DNA of 16,263 nucleotides from Bacillota bacterium (GTDB lineage Bacteria; Bacillota; Clostridia; Acetivibrionales; DTU013). The DNA is taken from assembly GCA_023409615.1 (NCBI GenBank), contig JAEYRF010000140.1, positions 1 through 16,263 on the forward strand, given 5' to 3'. Shown one piece after another: positions 1-7,870 of the stretch (within the stretch, counting starts at the first letter, position 1; the number at the start of each line of letters is the position of its first letter). The notes under the pieces were generated by a model that had not been told where the DNA came from, did not search any database, and saw only the letters and a list, made by a program, of their open reading frames with translations. Made by a program: the position numbers and the translations under genes.

Positions 1-650
1 ATTCTGAGCAACTCATCACTTCCTGTCACTGCCTGCAGCTCTGTCATGGCATTGCCCGTTGTCATGGTTACTATATCAATCAGTTCCTGTGCTGAAGGAA
101 ATGGAACGTTCAGTTTAAATAGAAATCTGTCCATCTGTGCTTCAGGCAGAGGATAGGTTCCTTCCATTTCTATCGGGTTCTGTGTTGCAAGGACAAAAAA
201 GGGTTCGGGAAGTTGATAGGTTGTATTTGCAACGGTAACAAGCTTCTCCTGCATGGCTTGAAGCATAGCGCTTTGTGTCTTCGGTGTTGCACGGTTTATC
301 TCATCTGCAAGCACAATGTTACTGAATATGGGGCCCGGTTGGAATTTAAACATCCCGCCATCAGATTTATCCCTTGTTATAATATTGGTGCCCACGACGT
401 CAGCAGGCATCAGATCCGGTGTGAACTGGATTCGTGAAAACTGAAGTCCCATAACCTGCCCGAGAGTATTTACAAGACGTGTCTTTCCAAGTCCAGGGAC
501 GCCCTCCAGAAGGATGTTTCCTCCGGCAATCATACAAATCAGCACCTGACGGATCAGCTCTTTCTGTCCGACCATTTGCTTTGCAACTTCCGATTCGATT
601 TTACGGACTGTTTCCGTTACCTGTAATATGTCCTTTTCATTGATATCCAT
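1..650 (-). CDS. MoxR-family AAA+ ATPase (partial, C-terminus off the left edge)
   Basis: Reading the minus strand from ATG at 650 gives 216 residues open to the window edge. Visible motifs are Walker A GVPGLGKT (about residues 50-57), Walker B IVLADEIN (112-119) and sensor-1 ATQNP (155-159). The segments QFTPDLMPADVVGT and ATPKTQSAMLQAMQE are hallmarks of the MoxR family. The start is supported by a G-rich SD (AGGGGGGAT) 5 nt upstream. MoxR proteins are cytoplasmic ATP-driven chaperones, often paired with DUF58 or von Willebrand A proteins in envelope or metal-insertion modules. A family member usually has about 310-330 residues, so roughly a third is missing. It is the fifth gene of the envelope operon, and a DUF58 gene would be expected next to the left (inference). 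The family is near certain; the substrate is unknown. Confidence 0.93.
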   Translation of the reverse strand, partial: MDINEKDILQVTETVRKIESEVAKQMVGQKELIRQVLICMIAGGNILLEGVPGLGKTRLVNTLGQVMGLQFSRIQFTPDLMPADVVGTNIITRDKSDGGMFKFQPGPIFSNIVLADEINRATPKTQSAMLQAMQEKLVTVANTTYQLPEPFFVLATQNPIEMEGTYPLPEAQMDRFLFKLNVPFPSAQELIDIVTMTTGNAMTELQAVTGSDELLR

Positions 651-660
651 GTTCAATCCC

Positions 661-794
661 CCCTACTCAAGGCTTTTGCGATGTAACCTTAATATAGTTT
701 AGCTGCATAATATATAGTGACAAACTTCTTGACATACCCGCAATATATTGTGCTGCGGAACTAAAAACATGACACATCGCAAAATGCCCTACTC
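661..794. repeat. MITE-like inserted element with flanking 8-bp direct repeats
   Basis: The sequence CCCTACTC occurs at 661-668 and again at 787-794. Just inside lie the inverted arms TTTTGCGATGT (674-684) and ACATCGCAAAA (774-784), an 11-bp perfect inverted repeat. The pairing extends weakly outward (GGC against GGGCA). The core of about 90 bp is AT-rich and non-coding, with a small palindrome CAATATATTG at 741-750. An 8-bp target duplication plus terminal inverted repeats is the signature of a short non-autonomous transposable element. The duplicated bases carry both the TAG stop of the upstream gene and the start of the moxR SD, so neither gene is broken. The outermost ends do not match perfectly, and no second full copy lies in the window. 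Confidence 0.55.
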
Positions 795-2462
795 CAGTGA
801 TTCAAAATACTCCCTCACGATATCCTTCATCGCTGCGGGGATCTCCGTCTCTTCCATATATGATGCAGATTGACTGCCATATCGGTTCAACACCTCGCGA
901 TAAGGCAGAATCGCACCTTTTTCAGCTGGTATCTGATCCGTCTGTGAATAGCCACTGTGTCCGCCATCATGCTTCTCTCCTGAAACATAGCTGGGATCGG
1001 CGTCTCCTCCTAAATGTTCTGGATCATATAGCTTCTCAAACTCTTCTTCTCTGCCTTCACCGGGTTTGCGTCCGCCTCCGGAGCCCTCACTGCCTGTATA
1101 TCCTGGGTCCTTGTTGGTGGAGCCTTCTCCTGCTCCTGAGCCTCCACTCTCTCCTTGTCCCTGGCCTTGACCCTGGCCTTGACCTGCTCCCTGTCCCTGG
1201 CCTTGTCCTGCTCCCTGTCCCTGGCCTTCACCTTGTCCCTGGCCTTGTCCTTCACCTGACGACTGTCCATCGCCCTGCGAAGCCTGTAATCCCGATGGCT
1301 GACCTGTGCCTTGCCCAGACTCACCCGGTCGATATTCACCACCCGCTTCCAGATTGTTATCCACCTGAGATACGCTGCTTTTAGCCTGCTGTATGGCCTG
1401 AGAAAGCTGCCCGACAGCCTGTCCTATGCCATTACTCGCCTTTGAATTCATCATCTCTGATAATGCGTCTCCCAGATTTCCAAGTGCTTCTGCCTGCTCC
1501 TGTGTATCTGCAGAGTTTAGTCCTTCGGCTGCTTGCATAAGTTTTTCCGCAAGTTCCTGATTCTCCAACTGCTCCGCGACCTGTTTGAGCATTTCCGCAA
1601 GCTCCTCAGGCGATATCTCCTCTTTCTCAAGCTGCTGCTTCAATTGCTCCAACGCCTGTTTCAGCTCTGTCGCATTTTCATCCTTAACAGCTTTTCCGAT
1701 ACCACTTGTCATATCATTTTGACTCATTGCCTCTCCCAGCTTGCTAAGCTGCTTTTGCAAATCCAGCTTCTCGAGCTCATTTTCGGCTCTGGAAAGCGCC
1801 TTCATTGCCTCCTCTTCAGTTCTTGCCTCTTTCAACTCCTCAGTTAATCTCGCTGCTTCTTCAAGAATTTTATCAAGCTCGGACTCCTCAATATCTTTAC
1901 TATTTTTTAACTCTTCACTTACCTTTTTCAATTCTTCAAGCTGTTCCTCTACAACATTCTGTAGTTTTTCTATCTGCTCAGCCGACTCACGAGCGTACGC
2001 CGGTATTATGAATGAAATAGATGTAAGTACAAGACAAGCCACGAGTACAATTGCCAGCTTTGCAGGTAGCCGTATGGGATAGAGCCTTCTGAAGTCGGCG
2101 GAGGCAACGGTACTGATTGTATCGTTTCTCTGCAGTCGAGCAATAACGGTCTCCTCTGCCTGAAGCTGCCAGGCAGTTGCCAATCTTTCCTTGAGTCCAA
2201 GAGCGTCTGCAGTCTCAATAAGCACTTTCGTCCCTGGAACTGAAAAAGAAGCTATAATAACACCTACAGCCGCAGAAATTCCATATATAAGCAATATACT
2301 ACGTACAAGAAACGGTACAGGAATCAAAAGTGAGGTATATGCCAGCAACATGCCCACAACGCCACCGGCACATAGGCATACCAGGAACCGGAATAATCCG
2401 CTGTTGGCATGCATGCGGTTTCTCAGAGGTTTGAGCATCTTCATAATGTCCCTTATATTCAT
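789..2462 (-). CDS. DUF4175-like membrane protein with coiled coil and Gly-Gln repeat tail
   Basis: The product has 557 residues. Hydrophobic segments lie near 25-45, 50-74 and 134-153. They are followed by a highly charged Glu/Lys/Gln/Leu region (about 158-370) that should form a long coiled coil. Next is a low-complexity Gly-Gln/Gly-Glu stretch (about 398-447), then a polar C-terminus with a conserved-looking end (PYREVLNRYG, near 520-529). This layout of N-terminal membrane helices, a long helical region and a GQ-rich tail resembles DUF4175-type proteins encoded beside MoxR and DUF58 genes. I assign it by architecture, not by a catalytic motif. The start ATG at 2462 has the SD AGAAGGTGG 4 nt upstream. 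It lies between an ABC permease and moxR in one operon, 131 bp after the permease. A role as a membrane scaffold or MoxR client is inference. Confidence 0.75.
   Translation of the reverse strand: MNIRDIMKMLKPLRNRMHANSGLFRFLVCLCAGGVVGMLLAYTSLLIPVPFLVRSILLIYGISAAVGVIIASFSVPGTKVLIETADALGLKERLATAWQLQAEETVIARLQRNDTISTVASADFRRLYPIRLPAKLAIVLVACLVLTSISFIIPAYARESAEQIEKLQNVVEEQLEELKKVSEELKNSKDIEESELDKILEEAARLTEELKEARTEEEAMKALSRAENELEKLDLQKQLSKLGEAMSQNDMTSGIGKAVKDENATELKQALEQLKQQLEKEEISPEELAEMLKQVAEQLENQELAEKLMQAAEGLNSADTQEQAEALGNLGDALSEMMNSKASNGIGQAVGQLSQAIQQAKSSVSQVDNNLEAGGEYRPGESGQGTGQPSGLQASQGDGQSSGEGQGQGQGEGQGQGAGQGQGQGAGQGQGQGQGQGESGGSGAGEGSTNKDPGYTGSEGSGGGRKPGEGREEEFEKLYDPEHLGGDADPSYVSGEKHDGGHSGYSQTDQIPAEKGAILPYREVLNRYGSQSASYMEETEIPAAMKDIVREYFESLE
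1149..1253 (-). repeat. Gly-Gln coding minisatellite
   Basis: Codons about 404-438 of the DUF4175-like gene consist almost wholly of alternating Gly and Gln/Glu/Ala. At DNA level a 22-bp block starting CCTGCTCCCTGTCC is repeated exactly at 1183-1204 and 1207-1228 (period 24), inside a looser 6-bp periodicity. All units are multiples of 3, so slippage would change the length without breaking the frame. Long open frames on the other strand here arise from this low complexity. Confidence 0.85.
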
Positions 2463-2550
2463 AAGCCCACCTTCTCACTCTTGCTTTCACTCTACAGCAA
2501 AACTTGATTTCACCGTTATAACACTTCGATTCAAAGAAAATTTTTCGTTT

Positions 2551-2579
2551 GGAGAATTATCTCCTTACCTCTGTTAAGG
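2551..2579. other. Two overlapping small hairpins in the permease to DUF4175-like gap
   Basis: GGAGA (2551-2555) pairs with TCTCC (2560-2564) around ATTA. CCTTA (2563-2567) pairs with TAAGG (2575-2579). The stems share two bases, so they are mutually exclusive in a transcript. There is no clear U-tract, and the operon probably reads through. They could be an RNA-processing or attenuation site, or chance. The rest of the 131-bp gap shows only the downstream SD. Confidence 0.25.
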
Positions 2580-2593
2580 TGTCTTGTAGTGTA

Positions 2594-3526
2594 TCATGTT
2601 TTTAGTTCTTCTTCACTCTTAGTCTTACCCATACTTATCCTTTTCTTCTTCATTTTTTTCACAGGATTCAACTTCCATGCGCTCAGACTTAAAAGGATGC
2701 TTGAAAACACAAGATTAAAAGCTCCATTAATCATCCATGGCTTGAAATGGCGAAGCCAACTGGTTTCAGCGTCTGCAAGATTCTGTATTTCACCGAAAAC
2801 ACCTCCAAAAAAACTACTTTGCCCGCCTGTCATGAATGAAACAAATCCGAAAACAGGAGAAGGGAGCATAAATGCGGCAATTGTGCCGTATGTGATTTGC
2901 AAACCGCGTCCGTCATAGAATATGCCGTAAATAAATATGGCTATCACAGGCCCAAGCCCAAGAAGTCCCAGACATATATATGCTGTAATGATTGCCGTGA
3001 CATTCTTACGGAAAATCGTTGACAGAAAAAGGCCAAGGCTGGCCACCATAAGCGCTGTTATGAGATAGAACAAAAACAGGAGCAGTATTTCTCCAAAGGT
3101 TATTCCTCCAAAGAGGAAAACCATCCCAAGGACAGGCAGAGAAGCAACGACCAGAAACATGATATGAGCTATGGACACAACCAGCTTTCCCATAATGACC
3201 GACCATATTGAAATATCGGAGCAAAGCATAAGATCCAATGTCTGCCTTTCACGTTCACCACTTATAGCCGTTGCTGTTAATGCGGGCACAATGAGCATAA
3301 GCAGTGCAAATTGAAACACTGCCAGGACATTATATGCATTGACAGCTATCCTTGGATTGAAGCTTGAATAGCCATATCTAACATTCATCTGATTGTTTGA
3401 TAAAAAAAACAAATAGAGAACACCTGCCAAAAATAATAGATACAGGCTTAATAGAATGGGCGTACGCCACCCTCTCATTTTTGTCTTCAGATCTTTTTCA
3501 ATAATCGGGTTAAGCATCATGTCCAT
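2594..3526 (-). CDS. ABC-2 type transporter permease
   Basis: From ATG at 3526 the product has 310 residues and about six hydrophobic segments (near 23-42, 66-88, 108-138, 143-164, 176-199 and 281-300). The cytoplasmic motif ISGERERQTLDLML (about 88-101) is characteristic of ABC-2 and NosY/GldF-like permeases. A Lys-rich tail follows the last helix. A longer reading from 3583 is possible, but it runs 74 nt into the ATPase gene and has a non-conserved Cys-containing N-terminus. The AAGGGAGC SD lies directly before the ATG cluster at 3526, 3520 and 3517, and any of the three could be used. The gene overlaps the end of the ATPase gene by 17 nt, which suggests translational coupling. It should form the membrane half of an exporter with the ATPase; the cargo is unknown. 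Confidence 0.9.
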   Translation of the reverse strand: MDMMLNPIIEKDLKTKMRGWRTPILLSLYLLFLAGVLYLFFLSNNQMNVRYGYSSFNPRIAVNAYNVLAVFQFALLMLIVPALTATAISGERERQTLDLMLCSDISIWSVIMGKLVVSIAHIMFLVVASLPVLGMVFLFGGITFGEILLLFLFYLITALMVASLGLFLSTIFRKNVTAIITAYICLGLLGLGPVIAIFIYGIFYDGRGLQITYGTIAAFMLPSPVFGFVSFMTGGQSSFFGGVFGEIQNLADAETSWLRHFKPWMINGAFNLVFSSILLSLSAWKLNPVKKMKKKRISMGKTKSEEELKT

Positions 3527-4445
3527 CGCTCCCTTCCGTAAGTTGCATGAAGACTGATTCAAGACTTCCGCCTGTCCGGGCAAAGGATACGATAGGAATA
3601 TCCTGCATCACAAGCCTCTTGAGGATATCGGAAAGCACCTGCTCATCAGCACCGGTATCAGCCTCAACAATATCCCCGTTGATGGCGATTTCACCAATAG
3701 AGGGCTGCTCCTGCAGCAGCTTCACAGCTTGTTCCAGTCTGTCCCTGACCTTTATCTTCAGCTTCCCCGTACGGGTCAGCTTTTCTGTGATTTCTTCAAC
3801 AGAACCACTCACTGACATTCTTCCTTTGTCAATAATACCTATAACTGTGCACATCTCCGCCAACTCAGAAAGTATGTGGGAGCTTATCAGAATGGTCTTC
3901 CCCATATTTTTCAGCTCTCTCAGTATGTTTTTCATCTCCACCCTTGCCCTCGGATCGAGACCTGAAGCAGGTTCGTCAAGTATCAGCAGCCTTGGATCAT
4001 GGATCAGGCTCCGTGCAAGACATAGTCTTTGCTTCATACCCCTGCTGAGACTGTCAACATAAAAATCCTTTTTATAGCCCAGATCAACCAGCTCCAGAAG
4101 TTGATCCGATATTGCCTTTCTTTCTCGATACGGGATTCCATAAATACCCGAATAGAAATTCATGTATTCATCCACTTTTAAATCATCATAAACCCCAAAG
4201 AAATCAGGCATATATCCAATCTTCTTTTTCACTTTTCTTGAGGAAGACAGTATATCTGTGCCATCAATAAGTATCTCTCCGGAGGTTGGCTGCAGTAACC
4301 CGGCTACGATCCTCATTGTAGTTGTTTTGCCAGCACCATTCGCACCAACAAAGCCGAAAATCTGGCCCTCACTAATTTCCATTGACAGGTTGTCTACTGC
4401 GGTAAATTTTCCATACTTCTTAACAAGATTTGTAATCTTTAGCAT
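3510..4445 (-). CDS. ABC-2 type transporter ATP-binding protein
   Basis: The product has 311 residues with a complete nucleotide-binding domain: Walker A GANGAGKTT (34-42), signature LSRGM (133-137), Walker B LLILDEP (153-159), D-loop SGLD (161-164) and switch His190 (ISSH). A C-terminal domain of about 90 residues follows, as in NatA, GldA and CcmA-like ATPases. The Q-loop reads GYMPD (77-81), with Asp81 where many ABC proteins have Gln. The ATG at 4445 overlaps the stop of the upstream gene as TAATG, and its end overlaps the permease start. The three genes therefore look translationally coupled and should encode one complex. The product powers export or membrane remodelling at the inner face of the membrane; the substrate cannot be told. 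Confidence 0.95.
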   Translation of the reverse strand: MLKITNLVKKYGKFTAVDNLSMEISEGQIFGFVGANGAGKTTTMRIVAGLLQPTSGEILIDGTDILSSSRKVKKKIGYMPDFFGVYDDLKVDEYMNFYSGIYGIPYRERKAISDQLLELVDLGYKKDFYVDSLSRGMKQRLCLARSLIHDPRLLILDEPASGLDPRARVEMKNILRELKNMGKTILISSHILSELAEMCTVIGIIDKGRMSVSGSVEEITEKLTRTGKLKIKVRDRLEQAVKLLQEQPSIGEIAINGDIVEADTGADEQVLSDILKRLVMQDIPIVSFARTGGSLESVFMQLTEGSDGHDA

Positions 4446-7225
4446 TACCGAGTCACTCCCTTCAGCTGTAGTGCCGGGAATGCGAGTCGCTCCTGCTCAA
4501 CATATCCGGTATAGTTTTTTCTGTTCCCGCCTGCCATTTCAACCACTCTTACGCGAACCTTCAGTTTGTTTTCGTCATCAACATATTTATAGGCTTCTTT
4601 CGCTTCGATATGGTTGTCATTTATCTGCTCCCAGCTGCCGGACGCCGCGTTGTACAGATAATATTCATATTCGTTTTGTAATATCTGTGTCTGTATATTG
4701 CTGTTCTCCGCTTTAAAATCTTCAATGTTATATTTAACATAAAGAGGCACATAAGTATCAAATTTTATTGAGAACTCAGTTGGCCTGATATTCTCCGGCA
4801 GTGAATACGTAAAATCGATATCTCCCTTATTCATTATACTGACGCCATTGTCGCCATCAAGACTTGCAATGTTTTGTAGGGGCCCGTATTCATCTATCTG
4901 AGGCAATATAACCCCTACCGGAATATCAACCTTGCCGCCCTTCTCAAAAGTCATATCAACGCTCGAGAATATTCCATTTGTATAATAAGATACCGGAGTC
5001 TCATCGTTTATTGAAATGTCAAGTCCGAGGTTTTGGTTGTTCAAAGCGTACAGCCCTATTTTAGTCTGCCCCCTCAAGCTATAGTACATAGGCTGGAGAA
5101 GCTGTTCAACTGTCATTCTTTTTCTGTACTTCTGCTGAAAATCATCCGGGAGCTTTGCATTGTAGGGGTAATTTATCCTGCCATACTGGGCATCGAGGTA
5201 TTCTTCAAAGCTGTGGAATACTTTGTCTGAATTAAAATCCGCTTCGATCACTTTTTCCTTACCTGACAGAATGTCTCCGGCACTGATAAAGTTGTTTCCG
5301 ACGGTAATAAATGCTTCCATAAAATCATATTTAGTCCGGTTGCTGATTACTGCCCGTATTTTTCCATCATCTATTTGCACTGAGCTGATTATTTCATCTG
5401 TGAATGGCTCGCTTCTTCTAGCGGAAAGATATTTGGGTTCCCACATGGATACATCATAAATCATATAATCCATCGGCTCACCAAACACAAGCTTGCTTAC
5501 GACCTTGCCCTCAGGCTCTCTTCCATCATTATATACCATATAGCTGCGGTTACTGATCTGGGTAACATCAAACTCTATGTTATCTTTATTTGAATATGTG
5601 AGTTTTAAATCCCCTCTCCTATTGTTAAAAACGCCCATACCAGTTGTGATATCAACCTTCTGGTTCTCCATATCCAGATAGATCATTGATGCCGTATTAA
5701 AAACCGCTGTCTTGTATCTTGTTTTAAAACCTACAAAGTATATGACAAGAAGACATAGAGTAGCAACAGCAGGAACTGCAAGCCAACTGAAATCGCGCTT
5801 GTCCTTTCGCTTCAGAAAGATGTACATGGCGGGTCCGACAATAATGATATAGACACCGATTGTAATAAACATAAACAAGAAGGGCGGCGTCCTATCATCC
5901 GGCACTTGAGATGTCAGACTATTCGTGTAGTAGATATCTTGATTGGAATAATAATATCCATTACCTCTTTCATATATATTGTTAGAATTGCTACTGTGAT
6001 ACAGAAGGTTCTCCCAGAATTTCTGCCTGCCTTGCCAGCTTGCAACAGGCTCCATACCTGGATCAAAGGTCAGAAAAAGTATCCTTCCTGATTTGTAAAT
6101 ATATTTTACAGCCAATGGGGTATCGCTATCGCCTATGATTACCTCATCCATATGTGCACTGTAAAGCAATTGCTTCACTTCATCCACTTCGACGTCCATA
6201 CTTCTGGTATCCGGCTTCTTGTCATCCGCATTATTGTCGCCTTCATTTGGCTCATAAGGCCGCTCTGACTCGGATTCTTTATATTTAAACCCTATATCTC
6301 CCGTAACAGTATCAAGAATCAAATTATCTGAAAAACCTTCTTCCGCAAAGTCCTCCAGCTTTTCCGGCGGAGTGGCGGCAGATGTGCCCTCAACAGAAAA
6401 TCTCCTCATATCCTCCGGCAGAGAAGTGTAAACCTTCTTCCAATTTGCACCGGTTCCGATGACCAGAGTGCCTCCGTTCTGCGTCCAACTGTCAAGCGTA
6501 CTTATCTGATCCTTAGATAATGTCCCCGTATCATAATTACTTATAACAAGAATATCGAACCCATTCATGATTCTGATATCATCAGGAAATGTTCCACCCT
6601 CCAGTGGAATCAATATGCTTTCTATCTTTGTCACAGAACCGGCAGGTACGGCTTGAGAAGTGGCGCCAAGTGTGCTAGGATACACTCCGGCAGCCACCAT
6701 CAGCTTCATTTTCTCATCATATGCACTGTCGCCGTTTGATTGTGGTATCATCATACCATTTAAAAAATTATAAGCAGCATTATCAGAGCTTAGTACACCA
6801 ATGGTTTTCATTTCAGGCGGAATCAATTTTACAAAATTGTAATCCAACTCCTTCAATGTTTTACCGGCCTCCACAAACTTGACCTTAACACCTTTTCTTG
6901 CAGTAAAGACAGGCGCGTCTATAACTATTTCCTTGGAAACGCCGGCAGCAAGGGATACAGGTTTTGCAAAGACGGTCTTATTCTGACTGTCAATCTTAAT
7001 TTCGACCTGTACTTCTCCATCGACGGCTCTTCCCTTATTGATGATCAATATCCTGTATGGGATATAGGCGCCAAGTCTTGCTGTGCCGTCAAAGCCTGCC
7101 TGTACTTCAATCGCGACATCAGCCTTTGGCCCGTCAGAATATACCTTTGTCGGAAATATAAATGTAAATGAAAAAATAAAAGCAATGGTTAGTAAAAGAA
7201 TATTTGAAATCTGTTTGTTATGCAT
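4445..7225 (-). CDS. Large exported membrane-anchored protein with glutamine-amidotransferase-like fold
   Basis: From ATG at 7225 the product has 926 residues. A TTG three bases upstream would add one residue, but the SD (GGGGTGA) is better placed for the ATG. A signal-like hydrophobic stretch covers about residues 8-26. The next 100 or so residues look like an Ig-like beta domain (AYIPYRILIINKG). The segment FDILVISNYDTGTLSKDQISTLDSWTQ (about 223-249), followed by NGGTLVIGTG, is typical of the class-I glutamine-amidotransferase-like fold of GldG/DUF4350-type proteins. No catalytic Cys is visible there. Two membrane helices (about 449-470 and 481-500) are separated by a Lys/Arg-rich loop, and about 425 beta-rich residues follow. 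As first gene of a coupled set with an ABC ATPase and permease, it is probably the accessory subunit. I recognise no exact family. Confidence 0.8.
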   Translation of the reverse strand: MHNKQISNILLLTIAFIFSFTFIFPTKVYSDGPKADVAIEVQAGFDGTARLGAYIPYRILIINKGRAVDGEVQVEIKIDSQNKTVFAKPVSLAAGVSKEIVIDAPVFTARKGVKVKFVEAGKTLKELDYNFVKLIPPEMKTIGVLSSDNAAYNFLNGMMIPQSNGDSAYDEKMKLMVAAGVYPSTLGATSQAVPAGSVTKIESILIPLEGGTFPDDIRIMNGFDILVISNYDTGTLSKDQISTLDSWTQNGGTLVIGTGANWKKVYTSLPEDMRRFSVEGTSAATPPEKLEDFAEEGFSDNLILDTVTGDIGFKYKESESERPYEPNEGDNNADDKKPDTRSMDVEVDEVKQLLYSAHMDEVIIGDSDTPLAVKYIYKSGRILFLTFDPGMEPVASWQGRQKFWENLLYHSSNSNNIYERGNGYYYSNQDIYYTNSLTSQVPDDRTPPFLFMFITIGVYIIIVGPAMYIFLKRKDKRDFSWLAVPAVATLCLLVIYFVGFKTRYKTAVFNTASMIYLDMENQKVDITTGMGVFNNRRGDLKLTYSNKDNIEFDVTQISNRSYMVYNDGREPEGKVVSKLVFGEPMDYMIYDVSMWEPKYLSARRSEPFTDEIISSVQIDDGKIRAVISNRTKYDFMEAFITVGNNFISAGDILSGKEKVIEADFNSDKVFHSFEEYLDAQYGRINYPYNAKLPDDFQQKYRKRMTVEQLLQPMYYSLRGQTKIGLYALNNQNLGLDISINDETPVSYYTNGIFSSVDMTFEKGGKVDIPVGVILPQIDEYGPLQNIASLDGDNGVSIMNKGDIDFTYSLPENIRPTEFSIKFDTYVPLYVKYNIEDFKAENSNIQTQILQNEYEYYLYNAASGSWEQINDNHIEAKEAYKYVDDENKLKVRVRVVEMAGGNRKNYTGYVEQERLAFPALQLKGVTR

Positions 7226-7283
7226 CAATAAATCACCCCACAGTAGAATTTATTTCATAAATTTAAATATTAAAGACCACTTG

Positions 7284-7309
7284 TGTATGACGAGTATTGA
7301 TACAAATAT
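7284..7309 (-). promoter_or_regulatory. Possible sigma-E-like sporulation promoter before the envelope operon
   Basis: On the minus strand ATATT (7309-7305) and CATACA (7289-7284) are separated by 15 bp. This resembles the mother-cell sigma-E consensus (ATATT, 13-15 bp, CATACA). It lies 59 bp before the first operon gene and after the metallophosphoesterase stop. I see no strong sigma-A promoter or terminator in this 95-bp gap. The match is short and could be chance. Confidence 0.25.
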
Positions 7310-7320
7310 GTTTCAATTCT

Positions 7321-7803
7321 TCAAATACGGTATATTCTAGGTTTAACCTTACCGTCTTCTTCTATCTCAATGATGGCATATGATTCGTCAGAATCTTCCC
7401 TTGGGTCGCTGGCGCTGCCGGGATTCAAGATAATACTCTGCCCCCTTGTAACAATATCCGGGCAGTGGGTATGTCCGAACAGAACCATGTCGGCATTTAT
7501 CTCCTGCGCTTTTCTGAACAGTTTTTCATAATCCCACTTAACAGAATATCTGTGACCATGGGTTATGAATATCTTCTTCCCGCATACATCCAACAGTTTT
7601 TCTGCAGGAACATTTTCAATCATAAAATCGCTATTGCCGTAAATATACTCAAAAGGGATATCAGGAAACATAGTTGACAGCTTCAGTGCATCCCTGAAAT
7701 AATCGCCGAGATGGATAATCAGATCAATATCTTTATTGAGCTTAATGGCTTCTTCAGCCTTGTATATATCTCCATGTGTATCACTAATGACCAATATTTT
7801 CAT
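7321..7803 (-). CDS. YfcE/YsnB-family metallophosphoesterase
   Basis: From ATG at 7803 the product has 160 residues. The calcineurin-like metal site is complete: SDTHGD (Asp8, His10), HLGD (Asp34), GNSD (Asn57), THGH (His82) and FGHTH (His111, His113). This matches the small YfcE/MJ0936/YsnB phosphodiesterases, cytoplasmic enzymes that hydrolyse phosphodiester model substrates; the natural substrate is not settled. An in-frame extension of 8 residues to 7827 exists, but MKILVISDTHGD is the normal family start and has a GTGGGGG SD 9 nt before the ATG. It follows rdgB by 67 bp, the same adjacency as ysnA-ysnB in B. subtilis, and is probably cotranscribed with it. Confidence 0.93.
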   Translation of the reverse strand: MKILVISDTHGDIYKAEEAIKLNKDIDLIIHLGDYFRDALKLSTMFPDIPFEYIYGNSDFMIENVPAEKLLDVCGKKIFITHGHRYSVKWDYEKLFRKAQEINADMVLFGHTHCPDIVTRGQSIILNPGSASDPREDSDESYAIIEIEEDGKVKPRIYRI

Positions 7804-7870
7804 ATATAATGAACCCCCACAAAACATGCACCATATTATTAGTCAACTTCATTTTAACAGTCCGCATCCC

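Noticed and set aside
729..734. TTGACA on the plus strand as a -35 element
   Set aside because: No -10 at proper distance, and no plus-strand gene follows.
1010..1342. A minus-strand open frame of Lys/Asp/Arg repeats in another frame
   Set aside because: It is the shifted reading of the same 6-bp repeat and is fully inside the real gene.
797..1384. A 195-codon plus-strand open frame rich in Leu, Pro and His
   Set aside because: It lies opposite the Gly-Gln repeat and coiled coil of the DUF4175-like gene. Its length comes from low complexity, and it has no SD and no domain sense.
3527..3583. Longer N-terminus for the ABC permease
   Set aside because: It would extend the overlap with the ATPase gene to 74 nt and adds a polar, non-conserved leader, while the SD fits the ATG cluster at 3517-3526.
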